Below are positions 1 to 7,488 of a stretch of 9,349 nucleotides of DNA, piece after piece. Origin of the DNA: Chitinivibrio sp051745065. Lineage in GTDB: Bacteria; Fibrobacterota; Chitinivibrionia; Chitinivibrionales; Chitinivibrionaceae. The stretch covers positions 1 to 9,349 of the forward strand of contig JBNJDQ010000096.1 of NCBI GenBank assembly GCA_051745065.1, read 5' to 3'. The notes below the pieces were generated by a model. The model was not told the DNA's origin. It did no database searches and worked only from the letters and a program-made list of their open reading frames with translations. The first letter of the stretch is position 1. Each line of letters begins with the position of its first letter. The translations under genes were made by a program, and so were the position numbers.

Positions 1-713
1 TTTCACTCAGGAAGGGACGCATCCTTGCCCTTCTGGGAGATACGGTGACCACGGATCACATCTCTCCCGCCGGTGCCATTGCAGAAAATTCCCCCGCAGG
101 CCGCTGGCTCAAGGAACGGGGTGTATCGGCTGATAATTTTAATTCCTACGGTTCCCGGCGGGGAAACCATGAAGTCATGATGCGGGGCACCTTTGCCAAT
201 ATCCGTATTCGCAATGAGATGCTTTCCGATGTGGAAGGCGGCTATACCAGGCATATTCCTTCGGGACGCATTCTGCCCATCTACGATGCGGCCATGGCCT
301 ATGCCGAAGAAGGTACTCCCCTCGTGGTGATTGCCGGTGCTGAATACGGGACGGGATCCAGCCGTGACTGGGCAGCCAAGGGCACTCGTCTTCTTGGGGT
401 TCGGGCGGTTATTGCCGAAAGTTTTGAGCGGATTCACCGTTCAAACCTCATCGGTATGGGGGTACTTCCCCTGCAATTTAAGAAGGGCGATGGGCGGAAT
501 GAACTGGGCCTCACGGGGCTCGAGGAGATCACCCTGACACCGCAGTCAGCTGAAATTGCTCCCGCCATGGAGGTCACCATGACCATTACAGATTCCCGGG
601 GACACACCAGCACCTGTGAGCTGACCGCCCGTATTGATACGGAACAGGAGCGGCATTATTTTGCGCAGGGGGGAATTCTCCATGCGGTCCTGCGGGACAT
701 GGCAAGGGCCTAA
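1..713 (+). CDS. acnA: Aconitate hydratase A, C-terminal part (5' end outside window)
   Basis: The reading frame is open from base 3 and ends at TAA 711-713, giving about 236 residues, roughly the last quarter of a protein usually near 890 residues. Aconitase interconverts citrate and isocitrate through cis-aconitate in the cytoplasm, using a [4Fe-4S] cluster. The visible part is the swivel domain. The AcnA/IRP-type signatures are all there in order: GDTVTTDHISPAG near the start, FNSYGSRRGNHEVMMRGTFA, and GTGSSRDWAAKGTRLLG, which holds the active-site Ser and Arg, followed by AESFERIHRSNLIGMGVLPLQF. The cluster-binding cysteines lie upstream of the window. The internal GTG at 45 lies within the conserved GDTVTTDH stretch and is not the true start. 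The gene is followed by a terminator-like hairpin and converges on the solute-binding protein gene. The order and wording of motifs match AcnA rather than AcnB. Confidence 0.97.
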   Translation, partial: SLRKGRILALLGDTVTTDHISPAGAIAENSPAGRWLKERGVSADNFNSYGSRRGNHEVMMRGTFANIRIRNEMLSDVEGGYTRHIPSGRILPIYDAAMAYAEEGTPLVVIAGAEYGTGSSRDWAAKGTRLLGVRAVIAESFERIHRSNLIGMGVLPLQFKKGDGRNELGLTGLEEITLTPQSAEIAPAMEVTMTITDSRGHTSTCELTARIDTEQERHYFAQGGILHAVLRDMARA

Positions 714-782
714 GCTGCATATTCATTACCCCTCACAGCCCCGCAGGCATGAGGGCACTCTGTCCCCCGAAGGCACGCAATA

Positions 783-816
783 GGGCTGCATCACAGCGAC
801 GCAGCCCCCCATTTTT
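783..816 (+). terminator. Probable intrinsic terminator after aconitase
   Basis: A perfect 7 bp stem, GGGCTGC (783-789) with GCAGCCC (801-807), encloses an 11 nt loop and is followed by three C and then ATTTTT at 811-816. The T run starts a few bases after the stem and is short, so termination may be partial. On the minus strand the same hairpin has no T run after it, so it most likely serves the aconitase transcript rather than the opposing gene. Confidence 0.6.
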
Positions 817-832
817 CCATTAGAGCAAACAC

Positions 833-2635
833 CTACTCTTTAATGTAGATCTCCTCGGGATTATGTAAAACCGTTTCACTGCGGTTGAGGGTTCCTGTCA
901 GATGGATATTTCCAAAGCGCGTTGATACACCCAGGATCAGCTCCTTTACGGGCAGATAAATTGAGTTACACTGCCCCTGCTCAATGGCCTGCCACTCTTT
1001 GTACAGGGCCGCCCGTTTTTCATGATCCATCTCAGTAACGGCCTCTTCAAAGATCTCAATAATGCGCTTTTCCCAGGGTTCATAGGTTTTGCCGATTGTA
1101 TCTCCTGTGCTGTCCAGACGAAGAGGATTTATGACATACCTGCGGCTGTTGGGCAGATGAGTACTCTTGCCGAAATGGGGATCTTCGGTGACACTCAGGG
1201 CGTAACATATCGCATCCCATTGAAAAGTGCTGGAGGTTCGCTCGATAAGCGTATTAAACTCAGCCGGATTCAGGAACACAGCAATCTTACGATGCTTGAG
1301 ATCCTTGCGGATCATCCCCGTAATGTCCTCAAGCATCTTTACCCCCGCCGTCACGGAAAGAGCAAAACGAACGGGATTTCCCGCACTGTCCTCACGCACT
1401 CCGTCTCCGTCACGGTCAATCAGACCGATATGGGTAAAGAGAGAATCCGCTTTCTGCGGATCATAGTCGTACGTGGGCGCTTCGGGATTGTACCATTTGG
1501 GATGCCGTGTGCCGATAATCCCCGTGGATTTTCGCGCAAGACCGTTGTGTATAATATTTATGAGATCATCGTAATTGATGGAATGAGCCACGGCGCGGCG
1601 GAAATCGCGATTGCGAAAGAGCTTCTGCTTCCACTGCGGCACAAAAGGGCGTCCGTTCTCATCAACCTGATTGTTCTGGTTAAACTTAATAAAGCGATTG
1701 TACCACCGCGGCCCCGTGCGAAACACCCGGTAGGTTCCGGCGGATTCTCCGGATTTTACAATGGAATACTGTTTCCCCGACAGCTTGATATGATCGATTT
1801 CACCCCGCTGAAAGCTCAGCATCTGCTGGTTGGGTTCTTTGATAATCTTAAAAAGCACCTCATCCAGATACGGCAGTGCGTTGCCGGCGCTGTCCTTCTG
1901 CCAGTAATGGGGGTTTCGCTTCAAAAGAATCCGCTGCCCCAGCTCCGCTTTTTCCAGCATGAAGGGCCCCGAACCGACCACCCGGGCAGGGTCACCGGCT
2001 GTGGAAAGATATGACTTGAGATTTCCCGCCGCCGCTGCATCGGCATAGGCGTGTTTGGGCAGAATGGGCGTGGTGGCAATGGTCAAAAAGGGCGCATAGG
2101 GATGGGGCAGATCAAAGCGCACGGTAAAGCTGTCCGGTGCAGTGACACGAAACTTCTTATCACGGACGCGAAAGTTAAGATTCAGGGGGGAATTCAGAGT
2201 ATCGTTATAGATAACATCGTTGAAAGTAAAAACCACATCATGAGCAGTCAGGGGGACCGAATCTGAAAAGAGCACATCCCGGCGAAGATTAAATATCCAG
2301 GTCAGCCCGTCATCGGAAACATCCCAGGAGCGGGCAATATGAGGAACCTTCTCCAGGGTAACGGGATCCGTGGTCACAAGGCCTTCATAGAGGAACCCAA
2401 GAACTTCCATGGAATAGCCGGAGCTGGTCAGAGAAGGACAGAAATTATCCGGATTTGCGCCCAGAGGAAGCTTGAGAGTTCCGCCGTGAGTGCCGATCTC
2501 CGGCGTGTATGCCCGCCCCAGAGAGTCAAGCTGATCACGGTTCAACACCGGTGGTTCATCCTTCCGGGGCGAAGAAGTGTCGCTGCAGCCGCTCATGAAC
2601 AGAATCGAAAGAATCAACAGAAACAGATATCTCAT
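833..2635 (-). CDS. Family 5 extracellular solute-binding lipoprotein (peptide/nickel ABC type)
   Basis: A 600-residue protein of the SBP_bac_5 family, which delivers oligopeptides, nickel chelates or similar ligands to ABC importers. The N-terminus is a lipoprotein signal peptide: a short charged start, a hydrophobic core, and the lipobox MSGC with Cys17 as the lipidated residue. Family features follow: GTHGGTLKLPLG near the mature start, FLYEGLVTTDP, WDVSDDGLTWIFNLRRDVLFSDSVPLTAHDVVFTF, GSGPFMLEKAELGQRILLKRNPHYW, and FRRAVAHSINYDDLI. It is somewhat longer than DppA or OppA (about 540). A DRDGDGVRED loop occurs in the C-terminal half, a stretch common in members of this family. The start at 2635 is supported by GGAGAGG just upstream. 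No permease or ATPase gene lies in the window, so the ligand and the partner transporter are unknown. The family call is firm; substrate is not inferable. Confidence 0.93.
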   Translation of the reverse strand: MRYLFLLILSILFMSGCSDTSSPRKDEPPVLNRDQLDSLGRAYTPEIGTHGGTLKLPLGANPDNFCPSLTSSGYSMEVLGFLYEGLVTTDPVTLEKVPHIARSWDVSDDGLTWIFNLRRDVLFSDSVPLTAHDVVFTFNDVIYNDTLNSPLNLNFRVRDKKFRVTAPDSFTVRFDLPHPYAPFLTIATTPILPKHAYADAAAAGNLKSYLSTAGDPARVVGSGPFMLEKAELGQRILLKRNPHYWQKDSAGNALPYLDEVLFKIIKEPNQQMLSFQRGEIDHIKLSGKQYSIVKSGESAGTYRVFRTGPRWYNRFIKFNQNNQVDENGRPFVPQWKQKLFRNRDFRRAVAHSINYDDLINIIHNGLARKSTGIIGTRHPKWYNPEAPTYDYDPQKADSLFTHIGLIDRDGDGVREDSAGNPVRFALSVTAGVKMLEDITGMIRKDLKHRKIAVFLNPAEFNTLIERTSSTFQWDAICYALSVTEDPHFGKSTHLPNSRRYVINPLRLDSTGDTIGKTYEPWEKRIIEIFEEAVTEMDHEKRAALYKEWQAIEQGQCNSIYLPVKELILGVSTRFGNIHLTGTLNRSETVLHNPEEIYIKE

Positions 2636-2690
2636 AGGTACCTCTCCGATATATTTTAAAATAAGTCATATCTTTCAGAAAGTATATGTT
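2636..2690. promoter_or_regulatory. Short divergent promoter region with a 12 bp palindrome
   Basis: These 55 bp separate two divergently read genes and must hold both 5' signals if neither promoter lies in coding sequence. The region is AT-rich and contains a perfect 12 bp palindrome, TATTTTAAAATA (2652-2663), near the middle. It could be an operator, or simply overlapping -10 elements read in both directions. I found no good -35 hexamer for either direction. The left gene has a clear ribosome binding site (GGAGAGG on the minus strand); the right gene has only a weak one. Confidence 0.35.
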
Positions 2691-3572
2691 ATGCAGACAT
2701 TTCGGGACAGAGTAAAAACACTCTTTTTTTCTTTCCTCTGCTTTTGGGCCGCTGCGGGAGAAGCCGACAGCACCTGGCGGCATCTGGAACAGAAAGTCTC
2801 AGGCAGCTGCTACAGCCAGAACGACCGGGATTCCCTGCGCAGGATTGCCGGTATTCCCGCCGGCACAGTTTCACAGGCGCAAATCAACCATGCAGAACAG
2901 TCCCCCTACGAAAAAATTGTCTGGAAATTACGCTGGGGGCCGGTCTCGGTCGGCTATATTATCATCGAAAACTACGCTGACAGCGGTGTTCTGTACAACG
3001 TAGGCAAAGCTGTAACCACAGGAGTTGTCAAAACCTTTGTGGAAGTTCGGGATATGGCCATCTCCCGCAGTCAGCGCGATTCCTTTCAGCCGGCCTCTTT
3101 TCAGGAATGCATTTACGAAGACGGCTTCGGCGGTGATCTGTACACAGCGGGACGGCTCACCTTTTTTGATACACAGCGCGATTCAATCTTCAAATTCTCC
3201 CGCCGCGACTCACTTATCCGGGACTCTCTCGCACAGGGAGCCCATAATTACCTTTCTCTTGTGCACGCTCTGCGCCGCAGCCCCATGGCCGTGGGTGACA
3301 CAATAGAACTCCCCGCCTGGGTGCATGAAAAGAATCACATAATCCGCACAATCATTCACGGCCGTGAAGAAGTCAGAACCGTGCAGGGCACTTTTGAGTG
3401 CTTTAAAACAGAGCCCCTCCTTGTGGGGGATGGACGCGGACTCAACCGCAAGGATTCGGTTTTCGTCTGGTTCACGGCAGACAGTGCACGAATACCTGTA
3501 AAAGCATCCCTGGGAGCCCGTCTGGGAAAATTCCGGGGGGAACTGGTTCATACAATGCTGGAGGAAAAATGA
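2691..3572 (+). CDS. Secreted DUF3108-type protein, function unknown
   Basis: A 293-residue protein starting at ATG 2691. The frame is open further upstream, but that part would overlap the divergent gene, and only the 2691 start puts a signal peptide at the N-terminus: charged residues, the core LFFSFLCFWAAAG, and likely cleavage around residues 22-26. The ribosome binding site is weak. From about residue 71 the sequence resembles DUF3108: YEKIVWKLRWGPVSVGYIIIE (domain opening, Trp-Gly-Pro turn), a VEVRDM strand, then the conserved closing block with MAVGDTIELPAWV, HGREEVRTVQGTFECFKTEP, and VFVWFTADSARIPVKA. These proteins are predicted periplasmic beta-structured proteins without an established activity. 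The next gene overlaps its stop codon by 4 bp (ATGA), so the two are translationally coupled. Family assignment is from recalled motif pattern, with moderate to good confidence. Confidence 0.8.
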   Translation: MQTFRDRVKTLFFSFLCFWAAAGEADSTWRHLEQKVSGSCYSQNDRDSLRRIAGIPAGTVSQAQINHAEQSPYEKIVWKLRWGPVSVGYIIIENYADSGVLYNVGKAVTTGVVKTFVEVRDMAISRSQRDSFQPASFQECIYEDGFGGDLYTAGRLTFFDTQRDSIFKFSRRDSLIRDSLAQGAHNYLSLVHALRRSPMAVGDTIELPAWVHEKNHIIRTIIHGREEVRTVQGTFECFKTEPLLVGDGRGLNRKDSVFVWFTADSARIPVKASLGARLGKFRGELVHTMLEEK

Positions 3573-4183
3573 CCCCTGTTGACCTCGATCATGCCCTTTT
3601 TCGCTTTCTCAATCGCGATCTCGCCAACCCTCTCTTCGATTTCCTTATGCCGATTATATCAAACTCAGATATTCTTATTATCACCCTGCTGAGCCTTTTG
3701 GGGCTCTACGCGATCCGCCATAAATTTCGTAAAAAGGCCCTGATCACCGTGGGGACCGCCCTCCTGCTTTTTGCAGCAACTGACTTGCTTACATACCGCG
3801 TACTTAAGCCCCTCTTCGGGCGCAAACGCCCGGCCAACGCGGCCTATTTTAATGAGCAGGGAGAGCATCGTTTCTTTCCGGAGTGCAACTTCTTCCATAA
3901 AAACAAGGGCGGCTATTCCTTCCCCTCCAATCATGCCGTAAACATTGCCGGTCAGGGAGTCTTCTGGGCATGTGTCACGGGTGGTGCTTCTGCAGTAATC
4001 ATTCTTATCTCCGCCGCAGCCGTGGCCTACTCCCGCGTTTATCTGGGAGTTCACTATCCCTTCGATGTGCTGACAGGATTCCTCCTGGGCGCTGTCATGG
4101 GCTGGAGTGCCTGGTTAATTGTACAGAAAAAGAAGGCTCCCCCGAACACCGGTCCGGAGGAGCAAGCCTCTTCAGAGGAGTAA
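3569..4183 (+). CDS. PAP2-family membrane phosphatase
   Basis: A 204-residue integral membrane protein of the type 2 phosphatidic acid phosphatase family, which removes phosphate from lipid phosphates such as phosphatidate, phosphatidylglycerol phosphate or undecaprenyl pyrophosphate on the outer face of the inner membrane. All three catalytic motifs are intact: KX6RP at residues 80-88 (K80, R87, P88), PSNH at 119-122 with the general-acid His122, and SRX5HX3D at 155-166 with nucleophile His162 and Asp166. Hydrophobic segments flank these motifs. The start overlaps the stop of the upstream gene (ATGA) and is preceded by GGAGG at 3560-3564. The C-terminal tail (from about residue 188) is charged and probably cytoplasmic. 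The motifs do not separate BacA-like undecaprenyl-PP phosphatase (PgpB/YbjG type) from PgpB-type lipid phosphatase. Pairing with an exported protein suggests an envelope role; that is inference. Confidence 0.92.
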   Translation: MTPVDLDHALFRFLNRDLANPLFDFLMPIISNSDILIITLLSLLGLYAIRHKFRKKALITVGTALLLFAATDLLTYRVLKPLFGRKRPANAAYFNEQGEHRFFPECNFFHKNKGGYSFPSNHAVNIAGQGVFWACVTGGASAVIILISAAAVAYSRVYLGVHYPFDVLTGFLLGAVMGWSAWLIVQKKKAPPNTGPEEQASSEE

Positions 4184-4194
4184 CTTTTTACTCC
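4177..4194. terminator. Inverted repeat spanning two convergent stop codons
   Basis: GGAGTAA (4177-4183) and TTACTCC (4188-4194) form a perfect 7 bp stem with a 4 nt loop, CTTT. The left arm ends in the TAA stop of the PAP2 gene and the right arm begins with the complement of the TAA stop of the opposing gene. It could act as a weak bidirectional terminator or mRNA end, but there is no T run after either arm, so efficient intrinsic termination is doubtful. Confidence 0.4.
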
Positions 4195-4883
4195 ACAGTT
4201 GCAACAAAGCCTACGGAAAGCCCCAGCGTACCATCTTCATCATCACCGGGAATATCCCAGGAAGCCTCGGTGATCAACTCGACGGCATCGGAAAGAACAC
4301 GATTAAAACCGATGGCAACAGCCCCGACATCGGTACCCTCTTCCGGACCGCTGTGGATAAAGGAAACATCAAATGCTGCAAGGATCTGCGCCGCATCTGA
4401 AAACGACCAGTACACCAGCGGTGCAAGGGCCGTGGCTGCCGCAACGGTATCTGCCCCGCCGTTGGAAAATGATTCTTCAATCCCGAGTTGAAGCCCCATT
4501 GTACTGAAATCCGCATTGAGCTCTGTGCCCAGGGAGATACCATCACCGGGAACAACCCCTGCAGCCACATCGAGATCAAAAACATCCTGATCAATCAGCG
4601 TGGCAAAGAGGCCCAGGGTGGCACCGCCGGCAGCATTTGCAAAATACTCATTGGACTCATAGGTGTAGGCGAAGGATGCAGAGAGGCGATCCGTAATCCC
4701 CACACCGATCACCTGCTCCGCCGTGATACTGCGGGCACCATTCTCTGCGCCGATTCCGCCGAATCCCCCGTAGAATTCGATATTGGTAAAACCGACATCA
4801 AATGGTTCCGTTGTGTCCAGGGCCGCTGCCTGCCAAACAAGAGCGGTGATAAGGGTCAAAACATTCATGGTCAGCTTTTTCAT
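4188..4883 (-). CDS. Secreted acidic beta-rich protein, possible outer-membrane protein, last gene of feo operon
   Basis: A 231-residue protein I do not recognise. It has a clear signal peptide: MKKLTMN, a hydrophobic core, and a likely cleavage at AAA before Leu22. The mature part alternates hydrophobic and polar residues and is rich in Gly, with repeated strand-like stretches such as FTNIEFYGGFGG, RLSASFAYTYESNEYF and GTLGLSVGFVATVE, which suggests a small beta barrel or other beta structure. It ends in ATVE, not in the terminal aromatic residue typical of Bam substrates, so membrane insertion is uncertain. By my count the mature chain has about 33 Asp/Glu, 3 Arg, no Lys and no Cys. The start has AAGGAG just upstream and lies 19 bp after the feoC stop, with no room for a usual promoter, so co-transcription with feoABC is likely. 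It might be an iron-linked outer-membrane or periplasmic component; function is not shown by sequence. Confidence 0.8.
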   Translation of the reverse strand: MKKLTMNVLTLITALVWQAAALDTTEPFDVGFTNIEFYGGFGGIGAENGARSITAEQVIGVGITDRLSASFAYTYESNEYFANAAGGATLGLFATLIDQDVFDLDVAAGVVPGDGISLGTELNADFSTMGLQLGIEESFSNGGADTVAAATALAPLVYWSFSDAAQILAAFDVSFIHSGPEEGTDVGAVAIGFNRVLSDAVELITEASWDIPGDDEDGTLGLSVGFVATVE

Positions 4884-4902
4884 AGTAATCTCCTTATTTT
4901 AG

Positions 4903-5175
4903 TTACTGGTTTCGCTGAATCTCTGTATTATTCTGTATCCATCGGTATCGAAGAATGTCGCCCGGGGCAGAACAAAACTGTTGCGCGCGTCCCGAACAGG
5001 AGCAGCTGCCCCCGCACACCGGAATCTCTTCAATTTCCTCCACCCGGCCTGCACTGACCCACTCCCGCATTACGGGAAGAAGATCATCAGCAGAAACGTC
5101 TGCAAGAAAGGCAAGTTCTCTGAGAGAAAGGGAGTTCTTTTGCCGCAGAACACGTCGTATATTTCGTACATTCAT
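4903..5175 (-). CDS. feoC: FeoC-like small winged-helix protein with four cysteines
   Basis: A 90-residue protein with a helix-turn-helix/winged-helix N-terminal part, roughly residues 4-50 (LRQKNSLSLRELAFLADVSADDLLPVMREWVSAGRVEEI), then a wing carrying Cys54, Cys58, Cys60 and Cys68 (C-x3-C-x-C-x7-C). FeoC proteins bind a [4Fe-4S] cluster through four such cysteines and are proposed to regulate feo expression or to protect FeoB from proteolysis. The spacing here differs slightly from the Klebsiella form, but the arrangement fits the family. The start is supported by GGAGG in the 21 bp between the feoB stop and this ATG. The order feoA-feoB-feoC and the tight spacing support the call. The C-terminal 20 residues (polar, Gln/Asn-rich) have no recognisable feature. 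Confidence 0.85.
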   Translation of the reverse strand: MNVRNIRRVLRQKNSLSLRELAFLADVSADDLLPVMREWVSAGRVEEIEEIPVCGGSCSCSGRAQQFCSAPGDILRYRWIQNNTEIQRNQ

Positions 5176-5196
5176 TATTCCTCCAAATGAGTGGAA

Positions 5197-7488
5197 TTAT
5201 ACTGCAGGTCCATTTTTTTCTGCATACCCGGCATACCCACGTATCGCGGCAATTATCAGGACAAGGCCTGCCACGGCCGCCGAAATATAGCCGACAGAAT
5301 GGCCCACAGTTATCTGATAAAAGAGGGTCGCCGAAATCCAGGCAAGAGCTGTGGCATAGGTTATCTGAAAGAGCGTATACGCCCATCCGATCTCCCGTTT
5401 CATAGCTGCAACCGCCACTAAGCAGGGGACATACATCAGTACAAACAGAAGATAGGCAAAAGCGGCCTGCCACGTACCAAAACGTTCACGCATAATACTG
5501 AAGACCTGCGGCTCCACCTCAAGCTCCTCGGATGCAGCGGCACGATCTTCAACATTTCCCACGTCCATTCCAAGCGGGTCCTGCAGGGTTTGGGGCGTAA
5601 ATACCTCCCGAAGATTTGCAGGAATCGTTGCAACGGCCTCCTTCAGACCACCAATCAGCGAGTATGTAACGTCCTCATTTTCAGAGGCTTCAATCTCACC
5701 GGCATAGAGGGTATTAACCGTTCCCACAATCACCTCCTTGGCAAAAAGCCCTGTAAAGAGCCCCACTGATGCAGGCCAATTTTCTTGCGTCACACCGAAC
5801 GGGGTAAATATCGGCGTAACCGCTTTGCCCGCAACGGTCAGTACAGATTTGTCGCTGTCTTCGTTACCGAAGGTCCCATCTGTCCCGAGGGAATTAAGAA
5901 CACCGAGAATTGCAACGATTATAATAAGCACCTTCCCGGCGCGCACCACAAAATCCCCCAATTTATCCCAGGTGTGAATAGCGACATGCTTCAATCGTGG
6001 TGTATGATAGGGCGGAAGCTCCATAACAAAGGGCGCCGAAGTGTTACGAAAAAGCGTATTTCGCAGAAGAAGCCCCGTTAAAACAGCCACCACCATGCCA
6101 ATCAAATAGATTGCAAATACCACATTTTGCCCGTTCTTCTGGAAAAAGGCCGCCGCAAAGAGGGCATACACCGGCAACCGTGCCCCGCAGGACATGAAGG
6201 GGGCCATAAAGATGGTAAGAATCCGGTCCCGTCGGCTGTCGAGGGTTCGCGTGGACATAATCGCCGGAACCGTGCACCCAAAACCGACAAGAAGTGGGAT
6301 AAATGCCTTTCCGGGAAGACCGATAAAGCGCATGAGGCGGTCCATCATAAAGGCTCCCCGGGCCATGTAGCCGGAATCCTCAAAAAGGGACATCATAAAA
6401 AAGAGTACAAAAATGATCGGTACAAAAGTAGCAACAGTCTGTATGCCGCCGCCCACGCCTGTTGCAAGAAATGCTATTATCCAGTCCGGAGCATTTACGC
6501 TGGTGAGGATTTGGGCAGTACCGTCAATAAAAATCGTTCCTGCAGCAATATCAAAGAAGTCGATAAAGGCCCCGCCGAGATTAATGGTGGCCCAGAAAAG
6601 CAGATACATCATGGCAAAAAATATGGGCAGCCCCAGAAATCTATTGAGTACAAAGCGGTCAATAAGGTCCGTTGCCGTCTTGCGCGGCGCTCCACGCTGC
6701 ACCGATGCCTTCATAATACTGTGAATGAACCCGTAACGTCCATCGGCAATAAGAATATCCGTCTCATCTCCCACGGCACTCTCCACGGCGGACTGCATAC
6801 GCTGTACGGTCCGGCGAAGATCCTCCGAAAGTGCATCGATGATCTCTTCATCATTCTCAAGAAGCTTAATCCCCTGCCATCGGAGACTCATTCCGGAACA
6901 GGGCTCCTGCTTTTCCAGCAGAGGCTTCAACGTTTCTATTGCCTCTTCCACTTCGTTCTCATAGTAAATCTCTGCTGAAGGACGGGGCTGATCCTTCAGT
7001 CCCTGTGCAATAAGAGCACGGGACCGTTCTGCAGAACTGTTTTTAACTGCAGAAATGTACTCCACGGGAATTCCCAAAAGGGAACTGAGCTTTTTGCGAT
7101 GAACATGAATATCCCTGGCAGCGGCAATGTCCTTCATATTAAGGACCAGTACCATGGGGACGTTCATCTCGATCAGATGCGTTGTCAGGTACAGGTTTCT
7201 CTCCAGATTGGATGCATCGAGAATATTAACATAGAGATCCGCGTCGCCTGAGAGTATAAAGTCCCGCGCGGCCTTTTCATCCTCGGAATACGCCGAAAGG
7301 GAGTACGTTCCGGGCAAATCCACCAGACGTACTTTCTGCCCGTCAATAGTAAGGGCGCTCTCAACGAGTTCAACAGTGACACCGGGCCAATTCCCGGTCT
7401 TCTGCTTACCGCCGGATACCGTATTAAAAAAGGTTGTTTTCCCGCAATTGGGATTACCCAGAATACCCACAGTCTTTTCACTACTCAT
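5197..7488 (-). CDS. feoB: Ferrous iron transport protein B (GTP-dependent Fe(II) transporter)
   Basis: A 763-residue inner-membrane Fe(II) importer with a cytoplasmic G-protein domain and a polytopic membrane domain; the length is normal. G1 is GNPNCGKT (11-18), G2 Thr38 in NWPGVTVE, G3 DLPG (57-60), G4 NMKD (117-120) and G5 SAV (146-148). A helical linker with GDI character follows to about residue 270. The membrane part carries both Gate-type repeats, GFGCTVPAIMSTRTLDSRRDR, PFMSCGARLPVYALFAAAFF, GLFTGLFAKEVIVGTVNTLY and YVPCLVAVAAMKREIGW. Cys405, Cys434 and Cys689 match the positions of the cysteines proposed to line the pore in Pseudomonas FeoB. AGGAG precedes the start, and the first 8 bases overlap the end of feoA. 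No frameshift is seen and the gene appears fully functional. Confidence 0.98.
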   Translation of the reverse strand: MSSEKTVGILGNPNCGKTTFFNTVSGGKQKTGNWPGVTVELVESALTIDGQKVRLVDLPGTYSLSAYSEDEKAARDFILSGDADLYVNILDASNLERNLYLTTHLIEMNVPMVLVLNMKDIAAARDIHVHRKKLSSLLGIPVEYISAVKNSSAERSRALIAQGLKDQPRPSAEIYYENEVEEAIETLKPLLEKQEPCSGMSLRWQGIKLLENDEEIIDALSEDLRRTVQRMQSAVESAVGDETDILIADGRYGFIHSIMKASVQRGAPRKTATDLIDRFVLNRFLGLPIFFAMMYLLFWATINLGGAFIDFFDIAAGTIFIDGTAQILTSVNAPDWIIAFLATGVGGGIQTVATFVPIIFVLFFMMSLFEDSGYMARGAFMMDRLMRFIGLPGKAFIPLLVGFGCTVPAIMSTRTLDSRRDRILTIFMAPFMSCGARLPVYALFAAAFFQKNGQNVVFAIYLIGMVVAVLTGLLLRNTLFRNTSAPFVMELPPYHTPRLKHVAIHTWDKLGDFVVRAGKVLIIIVAILGVLNSLGTDGTFGNEDSDKSVLTVAGKAVTPIFTPFGVTQENWPASVGLFTGLFAKEVIVGTVNTLYAGEIEASENEDVTYSLIGGLKEAVATIPANLREVFTPQTLQDPLGMDVGNVEDRAAASEELEVEPQVFSIMRERFGTWQAAFAYLLFVLMYVPCLVAVAAMKREIGWAYTLFQITYATALAWISATLFYQITVGHSVGYISAAVAGLVLIIAAIRGYAGYAEKNGPAV

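Noticed and set aside
730..755. CCCTCA/TGAGGG inverted repeat after the aconitase stop
   Set aside because: Only a 6 bp stem with a 14 nt loop and no T run; the hairpin at 783-807 is a much better terminator.
1022..2014. Long plus-strand open frame (about 330 codons) antisense to the solute-binding protein gene
   Set aside because: The opposite strand encodes a complete protein with family motifs and lipobox; the antisense translation shows no domain and has no ribosome binding site.
2577..2690. Upstream in-frame extension of the DUF3108 gene
   Set aside because: It overlaps the start of the divergent binding-protein gene and would bury the signal peptide; the ATG at 2691 fits an exported protein.
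6127..6978. Plus-strand open frame (about 283 codons) antisense to feoB
   Set aside because: feoB is intact across this stretch with all its motifs; the antisense product is a low-quality Lys/His-rich translation typical of a shadow frame.
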